Positions 7,880 to 16,021 are shown, counted from the stretch's first letter. The stretch is 64,000 bases of DNA from Oscillospiraceae bacterium (GCA_004555865.1 SFJO01000001.1:132813-196812); one strand, 5' to 3'. Made by a program: numbers and translations. The notes: generated by a model from the letters alone, not told the origin.

Positions 7880-9916
7880 ATGCCCAGCACCATTCTGCAT
7901 CTGTTTCTGCCGGACCGCCCCCGGGATGGCGAAGGCCGCTCGCCCGCGCGGCAGCTGGCACACCTTCTGGGGCCGGAGGCTTCCGGCCTTCTCACCCTGC
8001 TGGAAGAGAGCGACACCGCCCTCACCTTCTGCGCCCAGGCGGAGGCCGCCCCGGCCCGGGCGGCCCTGCGCACGCTTATGGAGGCGCACCTGCCCCAGCT
8101 GCCCCCGGAGCTTTACATGATTCAGGCGTACCCGGCCCCCGAAGAACCCGCCGCCCACCGGAACGACGCCGCCGAAGCACCGCTGAACGAGGACAATCTG
8201 CCCGACGAGCCGAAATCGGAGGACACCGCCGCCCCCCGGCCCAACCCGAGAGACAGTGCCCCGGACGATGACAACGACGAGGCCATTCTGCCGGACCTGA
8301 CGGCCCGCATCCTGGCGGAGATCGACGGCCTGGTGGGAATGCGGGAATTTAAGGAGCTGGCCCATGAGATCGTCACGGTGACCCCCCAGGTGCGGCGGCA
8401 CGGCAGCTACCGCTCCTTCGCCAGCCAGACGTACCTGTTCGTGTGCAACGAGGGCGATGGCCTGACCACCTGCCTGAAGCAGCTGTGCCGCCTGCTGGAC
8501 GCCTGCGAGCTGTTCCAGACCGGCGGCGTACAGCACCGCCTGACCGAGGCATCCTTCCCGTATCCCCGGGGCAAGGAGGGCTTGAAGGAGCCTTTGCTGC
8601 CCATGACGGCCCCCGGCGTGGAGCCGCTTATCTGCCTGGACATCAGCGAGTGGGTGGGCCACACCGGCGAACCCACGTTCCGCCGCTGGCTGATGAAGCT
8701 GATGCAGCAGCAGAACGGGCGGATTCTTGCCTTTCACATTCCCTATGTGGAGCAGCGGGTGCTGCAAATCACCCTGCTGGACCTGGCCGACCTGAGCTTT
8801 GTACGGCCGGTGGTGCTGGACCCCCACCCCATGGACGAGCTGGTGGCCATCAGCCGGACTTTTCTGGAAAAGAACGGCTTCACGCTGGACGAGGACGCCG
8901 ACAGCCTGCTGGAGCAGCGCATTCTGGCCGAAAAGAGCGATGGCCATTTTTACGGCATGAACACCCTGAGCAAGATGGCCCACGAGATGATTTACCGCAA
9001 GCTGCTGTACAACAGCCGCCACGGCCTGACCAACTCGCTGATTCAGGCCAACCAAGTGAGTGGCTTTGTGCCCGCCGAGGCCTCGGCCACCGCCGCCGAG
9101 ATGCTGGCCGGGCTGGCCGGGCTGGAAAACGTGCGCAGCCAGCTGAACGCCGTGGTAGAGCAGATCGTGTATGCCCGGCAGAACGGCATGAGCCCGCCCT
9201 GCATCCATATGCGCTTTGTGGGCAGCCCCGGAACCGGCAAGACCACAGTGGCCCGCATTCTGGGCAAAATGCTGAAGGAGGCCGGCGTTCTGCGCAACGG
9301 CGGCTTTGTGGAGATTCACGGCCGCGACCTGTGCGGCCAGTATGTGGGCCACACCGCCCCCCGCACCGAGAGCTTTGTGCGGGACGCGCTGGGCTCGGTG
9401 CTGTTTGTGGACGAGGCCTATTCACTCTTCCGGCAGGAGGGCGACGGGCGCGACTTCGGCCAGGAGGCCATTGATACCCTCATCACCTGCATGGAAAACT
9501 ACCGGGACGACCTGGTAGTGATCTTCGCCGGGTATCCGGATGAGATGGACCGCCTGATGAAAGCCAACGCCGGCCTTGCCAGCCGGATGCCCTACGAGAT
9601 TCGGTTCGCCAACTACGGGCGGGACGAGCTGTGCCGCATTTTCCTGCATCTGGCCCGGGTCAATTTCGAGTGTTCCGAGGCCTTCTGCACCGCCGTGCAG
9701 AACTATTTTGATGCCCTGCCGGACAAGCTGCTGGGGGCCAAGGGCTTCAGCAACGCCCGGTTTGTGCGCAACCTGTACGAGCGCACCTGGGGCAAGGCCC
9801 TCACCCGCAGCCGCCTGGGCGGCAGCCTGACCCTTACCCCCGAGGATTTGGCCAACGCCGGGCGGGAGTTGAGCGTGGAAGTGCGCCAGCGCTCCCCCAT
9901 CGGCTTCGGCCGCTGA
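7880..9916 (+). CDS. CbxX/SpoVK-type AAA ATPase with tandem ATPase modules
   Basis: The protein has 678 residues. An N-terminal region of about 140 residues is acidic and proline-rich. A first AAA-like module (about 150-400) lacks a normal Walker A: where one is expected it reads CNEGDGLTTC. The second module is intact, with Walker A GSPGTGKT at 448-455, Walker B LFVDE at about 508-512, and arginine-finger region SRMPYEIRFANY. It belongs to the CbxX/CfxQ group, which remodels protein complexes (RuBisCO activase, SpoVK). The start follows AAAGGAG by 8 bases, 44 bases after the zinc-finger gene, consistent with one operon. The target is unknown; the neighbouring sigma-like protein is a candidate. 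Confidence 0.8.
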   Translation: MPSTILHLFLPDRPRDGEGRSPARQLAHLLGPEASGLLTLLEESDTALTFCAQAEAAPARAALRTLMEAHLPQLPPELYMIQAYPAPEEPAAHRNDAAEAPLNEDNLPDEPKSEDTAAPRPNPRDSAPDDDNDEAILPDLTARILAEIDGLVGMREFKELAHEIVTVTPQVRRHGSYRSFASQTYLFVCNEGDGLTTCLKQLCRLLDACELFQTGGVQHRLTEASFPYPRGKEGLKEPLLPMTAPGVEPLICLDISEWVGHTGEPTFRRWLMKLMQQQNGRILAFHIPYVEQRVLQITLLDLADLSFVRPVVLDPHPMDELVAISRTFLEKNGFTLDEDADSLLEQRILAEKSDGHFYGMNTLSKMAHEMIYRKLLYNSRHGLTNSLIQANQVSGFVPAEASATAAEMLAGLAGLENVRSQLNAVVEQIVYARQNGMSPPCIHMRFVGSPGTGKTTVARILGKMLKEAGVLRNGGFVEIHGRDLCGQYVGHTAPRTESFVRDALGSVLFVDEAYSLFRQEGDGRDFGQEAIDTLITCMENYRDDLVVIFAGYPDEMDRLMKANAGLASRMPYEIRFANYGRDELCRIFLHLARVNFECSEAFCTAVQNYFDALPDKLLGAKGFSNARFVRNLYERTWGKALTRSRLGGSLTLTPEDLANAGRELSVEVRQRSPIGFGR

Positions 9917-9940
9917 ACACCACAGGAAAGGAGCCATCCC

Positions 9941-10360
9941 ATGCCGAACACCGTTGCCGTTGCCGCCGCGCTGATCTGTCAGGGCGGGCGCTTTCTCATC
10001 GGGCAGCGCCCCGCCCACAAGGCCCGCGGTCTTTTGTGGGAATTTGTGGGCGGCAAGCTGGAGCCGGGCGAGACCGGCCCGGAGGCCTTGTCCCGGGAAT
10101 GCCGGGAGGAACTGGGCGTGACCGTGGCCGTCGGCCCCCTGTACGCCCGCCTGACCCACACGTACCCGGACCTGACGGTGGAGCTGCTGCTCTACCAAGC
10201 CGCCATTGCCGCGGGCACGCCCCAGCTGCTGGAGCACGCGGCCCTTCACTGGGTGGCCGTGGACGAACTGGAGCAGTACGCCTTCTGCCCCGCAGATGCC
10301 CCCATTCTGGAGCGGCTGCGCGCCGAGGGGCTGCCGCCGGAGTTCCGGCCCGCCTCCTAA
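9941..10360 (+). CDS. NUDIX hydrolase, MutT-like (8-oxo-dGTP diphosphatase type)
   Basis: This 139-residue protein has a complete NUDIX box: GKLEPGE, seven residues, then RECREELGV, matching G-x5-E-x7-REUxEExGU. The length and the opening (VAVAAALICQGGRFLIGQRP) fit MutT-type enzymes that hydrolyse oxidised nucleoside triphosphates to prevent mutation. The exact substrate cannot be told. It starts 24 bases after the AAA ATPase gene, behind AAAGGAG, and is followed by a strong terminator, so it is the last gene of the 6.6-10.4 kb cluster. Confidence 0.85.
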   Translation: MPNTVAVAAALICQGGRFLIGQRPAHKARGLLWEFVGGKLEPGETGPEALSRECREELGVTVAVGPLYARLTHTYPDLTVELLLYQAAIAAGTPQLLEHAALHWVAVDELEQYAFCPADAPILERLRAEGLPPEFRPAS

Positions 10361-10386
10361 AGCCCCCTGTGAAAAAGCACACAAAC

Positions 10387-10436
10387 AAACGCCCCATGCA
10401 GGCCCCGCGTTGCGCCGGGTTCTGCATGGGGCGTTT
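10387..10436. terminator. Bidirectional terminator after MutT gene
   Basis: The arms 10387-10400 and 10423-10436 pair perfectly over 14 bp and are followed by six Ts on the plus strand. On the minus strand the sequence beyond is less U-rich, but the hairpin also lies just downstream of cotJC. Confidence 0.8.
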
Positions 10437-10444
10437 TTTAGGCT

Positions 10445-11068
10445 TCAGCTGCCCGCCGGGCGGCGGGCGGGCTGGGGCTTCAGGCTTGGGTTAAAGGCGT
10501 AAAAATTCCGTTCGTCCAGCTGGTCCTTCAGTCGTTCCAACGCCTCACCAAAGCGCTGGTAGTGGGTCACCTCCCGCTGGCGCAGAAAGCGGATCACATC
10601 CACCACATCCGGGTCATCCACCAACCGCAGAATGTTGTCGTAGGTGGTACGGGCCTTCTGCTCGGCCGCCAGGTTCTCGTGCAGATCGGTGATGGCATCG
10701 CCCTTGCTGGCAAATTCCGTGGCCGTGAAGGGAATGCCGCCCGCCGCCTGCGGCCAGACACCTGCGGTGTGGTCCACAAAATAGGGGGCCATGCCCTGCT
10801 GCTGAATCTGCTCCGGCGTCAGGCCCCGGCACAGCTGGCACACCAGCGTGCCCACCATCTCCAGATGGGCCAGCTCCTCGGTGCCGATGTCCGTCAGAAT
10901 GCCCGCCAGCTGGGCGTTGGGCATGGCGTACCGCTGGCTCAGATACCGCAGGCTCGCGCCGATCTCACCGTCCGGCCCGCCGTACTGGCTGATGATGACC
11001 TGGGCCGCGCGGGCATCCGGGTTTTTGATGTGAATGGGGTACTGCAAATGCTTCTGATAGCTCCACAT
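10445..11068 (-). CDS. cotJC: Manganese catalase / spore coat protein CotJC
   Basis: This 207-residue protein is a ferritin-like four-helix bundle of the Mn-catalase family. Metal-ligand helices are visible as GTEELAHLEMVGTL, NLAAEQKARTTYDNI and QREVTHYQRFGEALE, supplying the Glu/His dimetal ligands. The N-terminus (MWSYQKHLQYPIHIKNPDA) is the usual CotJC start; the ATG at 11068 follows GAGGAGGAG. CotJC is a component of the spore coat in Bacillus and Clostridia. It lies 19 bases after the fused CotJA-CotJB gene, in the conserved cotJ operon order. Its presence argues for a sporulating ancestor or lifestyle. Confidence 0.92.
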   Translation of the reverse strand: MWSYQKHLQYPIHIKNPDARAAQVIISQYGGPDGEIGASLRYLSQRYAMPNAQLAGILTDIGTEELAHLEMVGTLVCQLCRGLTPEQIQQQGMAPYFVDHTAGVWPQAAGGIPFTATEFASKGDAITDLHENLAAEQKARTTYDNILRLVDDPDVVDVIRFLRQREVTHYQRFGEALERLKDQLDERNFYAFNPSLKPQPARRPAGS

Positions 11069-11087
11069 AGGCGTTTCTCTCCTCCTC

Positions 11088-11462
11088 TCACATCCAGGGG
11101 AAGGGCGCAACCGCCCAGCTCCAGGCATCGCTCTCGCTGAACACATCGGTCATGCCTTCCTGCTCTTCCAGGCGGGTGCGCAGCTCTTTGCGCTTGCGCA
11201 AAAGCTCGTTGTACTCGGCCAGCGCCTCGCGGTTTTCCGGGTTCACATCCAGAAACAGGCGCAGGTCATCCAGGGCAAACCCCAAGGCTAAATAGTCCAG
11301 CCAGGGCTTTTTCCCTTTTGGTTTGCGGGGCGCGCCGCCCACCGCGTCCAGCGGTTTATCCAGTGCCTGAAACAGGGTGCCCCGGGCCAGGCCCTCCATC
11401 GGCGAATACAGGGCCGCGTATTCCTGATACGGAATGCGTACCATCGTCAAAGTCTCGCTCAT
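11088..11462 (-). CDS. Spore coat associated protein, CotJA-CotJB fusion
   Basis: The protein has 124 residues. Residues about 6-43 (MVRIPYQEYAALYSP, then GLARGTLFQALDKPL) match CotJA, and residues about 52-124 match CotJB, including the heptad-like helix YLALGFALDDLRLFLDVNPE and the diagnostic C-terminal WSWAVAPFPW. In Bacillus these are separate genes, cotJA and cotJB; here one uninterrupted frame carries both. The start at 11462 follows AAAGGAGAT. The next gene is cotJC. Homology by eye is clear for both ends; the function is assembly of the inner spore coat by analogy. Confidence 0.82.
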   Translation of the reverse strand: MSETLTMVRIPYQEYAALYSPMEGLARGTLFQALDKPLDAVGGAPRKPKGKKPWLDYLALGFALDDLRLFLDVNPENREALAEYNELLRKRKELRTRLEEQEGMTDVFSESDAWSWAVAPFPWM

Positions 11463-11562
11463 CTGCGGGATCTCCTTTCGCTGCTGCATTGCCCGGCAGG
11501 CTTTCCCGCCGGGTTCTGCTTTTAGCCTTTCCCGTTTTTTCGCCGTCATACCTCAGCCCTTC

Positions 11563-11610
11563 AAAAAAGGCACACGCGGGGAGGCATTTCACCTCTCCCG
11601 CGTGCGCCGG
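11563..11610 (-). terminator. Terminator downstream of merR-type gene
   Basis: A GC-rich hairpin of about 14 bp (arms near 11569-11583 and 11594-11609, GCACACGCGGGGA / CTCCCGCGTGCGC) is followed on the minus strand by six Us (11568-11563). It ends the MerR transcript before the cotJ operon. Confidence 0.7.
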
Positions 11611-11640
11611 ATCGTTCCCATGATCCCAATAAATGGCCGC

Positions 11641-12117
11641 TCAGCCCGCACTTACGTTCAGTGCCGTCTTTCCCGGCGTGCGGCCGTGGGCCAGGTCGTA
11701 CAGCACCTGAACCTCCGCCGGCAGCTTGTCCGGCAGCATGGCCTGAATGCGTTCTTCCCCGCCGTCCTGCATGGCCTGCTCGTAATACCAGCACTTGAAC
11801 TGCAGCATAGCCAGGCTGCGGCGCAAATCGTCCATCTGGGCTTCCAGCGTCTCCTTCTGGCGCTCCAGCAGTTCCCGGCGCTTGGGGTAGCTGCCGGCCC
11901 CCTCCGTGCACCACTGCATGAACTGCCGGATGTCCCGGATCTCCAGCCCGGAAGCCTTCAGGCACTCGATCACGCGCAGCGCCTCCAGCTCCCGCTCGCT
12001 GAAGCGCCGCGCGCCAGAAACCCGCTCCATGTGAGGGAACAATCCCTCCTTATCGTAATAGCGAAGGGTCGAGATGGGCAGCCCCGTCCTCTCCGATACC
12101 TGACCAATGGTGTACAT
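11641..12117 (-). CDS. MerR family transcriptional regulator
   Basis: This 158-residue protein begins with a classical MerR winged helix-turn-helix (MYTIGQVSERTGLPISTLRYY, then DKEGLFP and RRFSERELEALRVI). A coiled coil (about 80-120) and a short C-terminal part without an obvious metal-binding cysteine cluster follow. One Cys-Trp pair is present (FKCWYYEQAM). Such proteins twist promoters with long spacers to activate transcription in response to stress or ligands. The length and the EGAGSYPKRRELLERQ region fit the HTH-MerR-SF group near aldehyde or redox regulators; this is tentative. No target gene is obvious next to it. Confidence 0.85.
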   Translation of the reverse strand: MYTIGQVSERTGLPISTLRYYDKEGLFPHMERVSGARRFSERELEALRVIECLKASGLEIRDIRQFMQWCTEGAGSYPKRRELLERQKETLEAQMDDLRRSLAMLQFKCWYYEQAMQDGGEERIQAMLPDKLPAEVQVLYDLAHGRTPGKTALNVSAG

Positions 12118-12182
12118 GGCGCGGCTCCTTTCTGCAGGGTATTCTGCGGATTCATATTAAAGTTGACTTCAGCTTTCGGTTT

Positions 12183-12509
12183 TTATTCCAGCACACGCAC
12201 CGTCTTTTTACAAGCAGCCCTGCCCCATGGGCTTGCGGCACGCCGTTTCACGCCGCAGAACACCGGAATGTACGATGCTTTGATGATGGCATCGCTGATT
12301 GCCTGCTGCGGTGTAAAGGGATAGACCGCAAAAACCGCATCGGCATCGCAGTTGCGGATGATGACAAGATCCGTGGTAAATACAAAGCTCTTGATTCTTC
12401 GCCCATTCACCACGATTCCCGTAGCCTGATAGACCGACCGCGGCAGTTTCAAAATGCTGTGGCGCAGCTGCCCTTCAATCCGGGGCGAGATTTTCTTTTC
12501 ATCCGGCAT
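12183..12509 (-). pseudogene. 3'-truncated remnant of a conserved clostridial alpha/beta-barrel hydrolase-like gene
   Basis: The first ~85 residues closely resemble the start of a clostridial family annotated as hydrolase: RIEGQLRHSILKLP, then NGRRIKSFVFTTDLVIIRN, then YPFTPQQAISDAIIKASYIP and FCGV. In full-length members the chain continues with a glycine-rich GGG-T motif and another ~140 residues. Here after FCGV the frame runs into an unrelated basic tail (KRRAASPWGR) and stops. The barrel is therefore mostly missing and the gene is almost certainly non-functional. I compared with the family from memory, so the identification needs a search. It is preceded by an ordinary start region at 12509. 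Confidence 0.55.
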
Positions 12510-12640
12510 ACGTTCCGTCCTCCCTGTTTTTTGCGGGCTTTCAGCATACCAGAGCGGGTTGCCATTCTATTTGACAAACCGTGAACATGCTATACATATT
12601 CACCCCGGCTCAGCGCCCCGGAGTAATTTATGCAAAAAGA

Positions 12641-12668
12641 AACGCGATGCTCAATTGAGCATCGCGTT
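12641..12668. terminator. Terminator after tRNA-Tyr
   Basis: A 28-base perfect palindrome (AACGCGATGCTCAATTGAGC and its continuation) lies immediately downstream of the tRNA 3' end on the minus strand, with a U-rich stretch (TTTCTTTTTG) following. Confidence 0.8.
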
Positions 12669-12669
12669 C

Positions 12670-12754
12670 TGGTGGGAGCGGGTGGATTCGAACCACCGAA
12701 GCTATAAGCAGCAGATTTACAGTCTGTCCCCTTTGGCCACTCGGGAACACTCCC
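12670..12754 (-). tRNA. tRNA-Tyr (anticodon GUA)
   Basis: On the minus strand the 85-base gene folds with a 7-bp acceptor stem (GGGAGTG with CGCTCCC), an anticodon arm CAGACTGTAAATCTG giving anticodon GTA, a long class II variable arm (GCTTATAGC) and a T arm with GGTTCGAATCC. The 3' CCA is encoded (12672-12670). A consensus promoter precedes it and a terminator follows, so it is a single-gene transcript. Confidence 0.95.
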
Positions 12755-12795
12755 ATATTTTGTTTTGTGTTGTTCGCACTCCTGAGTGCTTGTTT

Positions 12796-12824
12796 ATTAT
12801 AGCAGGAGGGCGCTGCAAATGCAA
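12796..12824 (-). promoter_or_regulatory. Promoter of tRNA-Tyr
   Basis: On the minus strand TTGCAT (12824-12819) and a perfect TATAAT (12801-12796) are separated by 17 bases, about 42 bases upstream of the mature tRNA 5' end. Confidence 0.8.
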
Positions 12825-13095
12825 GCTTTTTTTGAAAAAATTTTTGATTTTCTCAGTTTTTCTGCTTCTCCCCTCAAATCACCTGTTTTTTTCATCGAAT
12901 CACCTTGTTTTTTCTCATTACGGAATCCATTCCATTTTCTAGTTTTTTGCCGCTTCCTATGGTATAATAACAATGCGGCAGCGCACTGCGCCCTTTTTAG
13001 GGGCCGATGCGCACCGCCCCGCCGGTTTGTTTGCCGCGGGCGGTGCCGCAATTTCTGCCGCTGACTATTGATTTTCCGATTGGAGGAACCGATCC

Positions 13096-13965
13096 ATGCG
13101 ATATTCCGGTGATGTTTACCGCCCCCCCAGTGAGGCCCACAGCCTGATCGTTCAGGTCACCTACGGGTGCTCCCACAACAAGTGCGCCTTCTGCAATATG
13201 TACAAGGCCAAGCGCTTCTCCATACGCCCCATCGAAGAAGTGTTTGAGGACCTGGAATGGGCCCGCGCCCACTATGCTTACATTGAGCGGGTGTTCCTGG
13301 CCGACGGCGACGCCCTGATTCTGCCCATGGAGCATCTGCAGCGCATTCTGGAGTTCATCCGGGAGCGCATTCCCGAATGCCAGCGGGTGGCGGTCTACGG
13401 CTCGCCCAAAAGCATCATCACCAAAACCCCGGCCCAGCTGGAAACGCTGCACGCCGAGGGCCTGGGCATTGTGTACATGGGCCTGGAGAGCGGCAACGAG
13501 GAGCTGCTGAAGCGCTACAACAAGGGCGAAACCGCCGCGCAGATCGTGGAGGCCGGCCTGAAGGTGCGCCGCGCCGGGCTGACGCTGTCCGTCACAGCCA
13601 TCAACGGCATGGGCGGCGTGGAGATGTGGCAGCCCCACGCCCTGGACACGGCGGCGGCCCTTTCGGCCATGAAGCCGGAATACATCGGCCTGCTCACCCT
13701 GCGGGTGTACCACGGCACGCCTCTGGCCCAATGGGTGCAGGAGGGCACGCTGACCCAGCTGGACCCCCTGCAGCTGGCGGCGGAGACCCGCCTGCTCATC
13801 GAGCATCTGGACAGCGAGGGCAGCGTGTTCCGCGCCAACCATGCGTCCAACTACCTGATTCTGAAGGGCACCCTGAACCGCGACAAGGCCGCTCTGCTGA
13901 AAAAGATCGACGCCGCGCTGGAGGGCAAGCAGCCCTTCCGCCGGTTTGTGGAACTTGGCTTCTAA
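13096..13965 (+). CDS. Radical SAM protein
   Basis: This 289-residue TIM-barrel protein has the iron-sulfur cluster cysteines C25, C30 and C33 in YGCSHNKCAFCNMY, followed by a barrel whose strands include VFLADGDAL and IVYMGLESG. The latter is the typical SAM-binding GLESGN motif. It matches a widespread clostridial group of short radical SAM proteins of unknown substrate. There is no C-terminal TRAM or B12 domain. The ATG follows GGAGG. A TATAAT box lies at about 12962-12967, upstream of a ~130-base leader. The gene is monocistronic between two terminators. Its reaction cannot be inferred from its neighbours. Confidence 0.85.
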   Translation: MRYSGDVYRPPSEAHSLIVQVTYGCSHNKCAFCNMYKAKRFSIRPIEEVFEDLEWARAHYAYIERVFLADGDALILPMEHLQRILEFIRERIPECQRVAVYGSPKSIITKTPAQLETLHAEGLGIVYMGLESGNEELLKRYNKGETAAQIVEAGLKVRRAGLTLSVTAINGMGGVEMWQPHALDTAAALSAMKPEYIGLLTLRVYHGTPLAQWVQEGTLTQLDPLQLAAETRLLIEHLDSEGSVFRANHASNYLILKGTLNRDKAALLKKIDAALEGKQPFRRFVELGF

Positions 13966-14025
13966 ACCGATTGCCCATCCGCAATCGCTTCGGTGCGTGA
14001 GCGGTCAGCCCTGCATCCGTCAATG

Positions 14026-14090
14026 AAAAACCCGCGCCGGGCGCGGCCTGCTTTGGCAGGCTCTGCGCTCAGCGCGGGTTTTGTTTTTTT
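14026..14090. terminator. Bidirectional terminator between radical SAM gene and DUF4422 gene
   Basis: The arms AAAACCCGCGC (from 14027) and GCGCGGGTTTT (to 14082) enclose a second small helix. Seven Ts follow on the plus strand and AAAAA precedes on the other side, so both convergent genes can end here. Confidence 0.8.
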
Positions 14091-14112
14091 ATTCCGGCAG
14101 CCGTGCAGCCGC

Positions 14113-14871
14113 TTAATTGTGGCCCACCAGCTTGCGCCGCAGAAACGCGGCGATCTTTTTGCCCCAGTGCTGGTTCTCCAAAAACACCACCGGCACTTCC
14201 CGGTAGGTCACGCCCTCGGTCTCCAACCACACGTCCAGCAGGCGCTCGCTCACAAAGCCGAACACCCGGGCATCGTTTTTGCTGTATCCCGTCAGGTCCA
14301 GTCGCTCTTCCAGCCGCCCCAGCACCGCAAACAGCCACCGGCACCAGGCGTCAAAGGTCTCGCGCCGCATCACCATCATGTTGAACCGGTGCCCCCAGGT
14401 GCGCTTCATCACCCGGTCATAGGCGGGCAGGTAGGCCGGCCACTCTTCGCTGAGGATGGCCCGCATCGTGTCCAGATCCACCCCGTGGTGGGCATGGGCA
14501 TACTGGCTGTAATTGGTCTCGATCCAATAATGGCGGGGTGCAGGCAGCACCGCCTGCACTCCGTTCAGGGCCTGCTCCAGTTCCGGGCCGGTCATCACCC
14601 GGGCCTTTTTGTCGCCGTGGCCCGGGCGTGCAAAGTGGCGACGGTAATGGGCCAGGCCGATGGCATCGCCGGACAGATTTTTCCAGGCCCAGTACAGGCC
14701 GGTCAGCTCGCAGTAATGGGGGTTCTTAGCCGAGATGTTCTCACCGGAATCATCCCGGGTGTACCCGGGAATGCTCTCTTTGCCCGCAGCCCCCACCTGC
14801 ACCGGCAGATACACCGGGTCGGCGGGCATCCAGTAGGGTTTGTGGGCCGCCACTACAACGCGGAGGTTCAT
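14113..14871 (-). CDS. DUF4422 glycosyltransferase-like protein
   Basis: The protein has 252 residues with the DUF4422 hallmarks: AAHKPYWMP near the N-terminus, NPHYCELTGLYWAWKN (about residue 50-65), GLAHYRRHF, and HHGVDLD in the middle. DUF4422 proteins are found in capsule and exopolysaccharide clusters and are thought to be glycosyltransferases. The start codon overlaps the stop of glf by four bases (ATGA), so translation is probably coupled. With glf it could transfer galactofuranose; that is inference. The donor and acceptor are unknown. Confidence 0.85.
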   Translation of the reverse strand: MNLRVVVAAHKPYWMPADPVYLPVQVGAAGKESIPGYTRDDSGENISAKNPHYCELTGLYWAWKNLSGDAIGLAHYRRHFARPGHGDKKARVMTGPELEQALNGVQAVLPAPRHYWIETNYSQYAHAHHGVDLDTMRAILSEEWPAYLPAYDRVMKRTWGHRFNMMVMRRETFDAWCRWLFAVLGRLEERLDLTGYSKNDARVFGFVSERLLDVWLETEGVTYREVPVVFLENQHWGKKIAAFLRRKLVGHN

Positions 14872-15965
14872 CCCAGCACCTTCTGCACCATGTTCAGGGC
14901 GCTTTCGATCACCTTGTCCATGTCGTAGTATTTGTACTCGCCCAGACGGCCGCCGAAGATCACGCCGCCCTCGGCATCGGCCAGAGCCTTGTACTGCTGG
15001 TACAGCGCGCCGTTCTTTTCGTCGTTGACGGGGTAGTACGGCTCATCGCCGGGCTTCCACTCGGCGCTGTACTCCCGGCTGATGACCGTTTTGGGCTGGG
15101 TGCCGAACTCAAAGTGCTTGTGCTCAATGATGCGGGTGTAGGGGGTCTCGGCATCGGTGTAGTTCACCACCGCATTGCCCTGATAGTTGGGCATATCCAG
15201 CACTTCGGTCTCAAAGCGCACGCTGCGGTATTCCAGCGCGCCCAGCTTATAGCCAAAGTATGCGTCGATGGGGCCGGTGTACACCACGGTTTTTGCCAGG
15301 GTGCTCAGGTTCTCCCGGTCAGCCAGATAATCCACGCCCAAGCGCACCTCAATGCCGTCCAGCAGCTTTTCCACCAGTGCGGTGTAGCCGCCCACGGGGA
15401 TGCCCTGGTACTTGTCGTTAAAGTAGTTGTTGTCGTAGATCAGGCGCACGGGCAGCCGCTTGATGATAAAGGCGGGCAGCTGATCGCAGGGGCGGCCCCA
15501 CTGCTTTTCGGTGTAGCCCTTGATGAGCTTCTCGTAAATGTCGGTGCCCACCAGGCTGATGGCCTGCTCCTCCAGGTTTTGGGGGTTCTCCACGTGGGCG
15601 GCGGCCTTCTGCTCTTCGATCTTGGCCTGCGCCTCGGCGGGGGTGATCACACCCCACATCTTGTTGAAGGTGTTCATATTGAAGGGCAGGTTGTACAGCT
15701 CGCCCTTATAGTTGGCCACCGGGCTGTTGGTGTAGCGGTTGAACTCGGCCAGCGCGTTCACATAGTCCCACACCTGCTTGTTGGAGGTGTGGAAGATGTG
15801 GGCGCCGTACTCGTGCACCTGAATGCCCTCGATCTCTTTGGTGTAGATGTTGCCGGCAATGTGATCCCGCTTGTCAATGACAACGCAAGTCTTGCCGGCC
15901 TTTTTGGCCTCGTGGGCAAATACCGCGCCGTACAGGCCGGCGCCTACAATCAGATAATCCACCAT
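14868..15965 (-). CDS. glf: UDP-galactopyranose mutase
   Basis: This 365-residue flavoprotein converts UDP-galactopyranose to UDP-galactofuranose. The FAD-binding motif is near the start (VDYLIVGAGLYGAVFAHEA), followed by DKRDHIAGN, EYGAHIFHT and KQWG as in characterised Glf enzymes. A later Arg/Tyr-rich stretch (EHKHFE, ISREYSAEW) fits the substrate site. The start was placed at the ATG at 15965 because AAAAGGAG lies 9 bases upstream. It sits between the priming sugar transferase (56 bases upstream) and a DUF4422 gene that overlaps its stop. Together they suggest a galactofuranose-containing surface glycan. Confidence 0.96.
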   Translation of the reverse strand: MVDYLIVGAGLYGAVFAHEAKKAGKTCVVIDKRDHIAGNIYTKEIEGIQVHEYGAHIFHTSNKQVWDYVNALAEFNRYTNSPVANYKGELYNLPFNMNTFNKMWGVITPAEAQAKIEEQKAAAHVENPQNLEEQAISLVGTDIYEKLIKGYTEKQWGRPCDQLPAFIIKRLPVRLIYDNNYFNDKYQGIPVGGYTALVEKLLDGIEVRLGVDYLADRENLSTLAKTVVYTGPIDAYFGYKLGALEYRSVRFETEVLDMPNYQGNAVVNYTDAETPYTRIIEHKHFEFGTQPKTVISREYSAEWKPGDEPYYPVNDEKNGALYQQYKALADAEGGVIFGGRLGEYKYYDMDKVIESALNMVQKVLG

Positions 15966-16021
15966 GATGGTTTTCTCCTTTTCAGACTCCGCTTCTGCAC
16001 ACAGGCGGCAAAAGCAGTGAT

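Noticed and set aside
7709..9352. A 547-codon frame antisense to the AAA ATPase
   Set aside because: The sense frame carries clear Walker motifs and a ribosome site; the antisense frame has only Gln/His/Gly-rich low-complexity sequence.
12571..12603. TTGACA on the plus strand and an imperfect palindrome GTGAACATGC...ATTCAC
   Set aside because: The spacing to a -10 (TACATA) is tolerable, but no downstream plus-strand gene starts until 13096 and a tRNA terminator intervenes; the palindrome has several mismatches.
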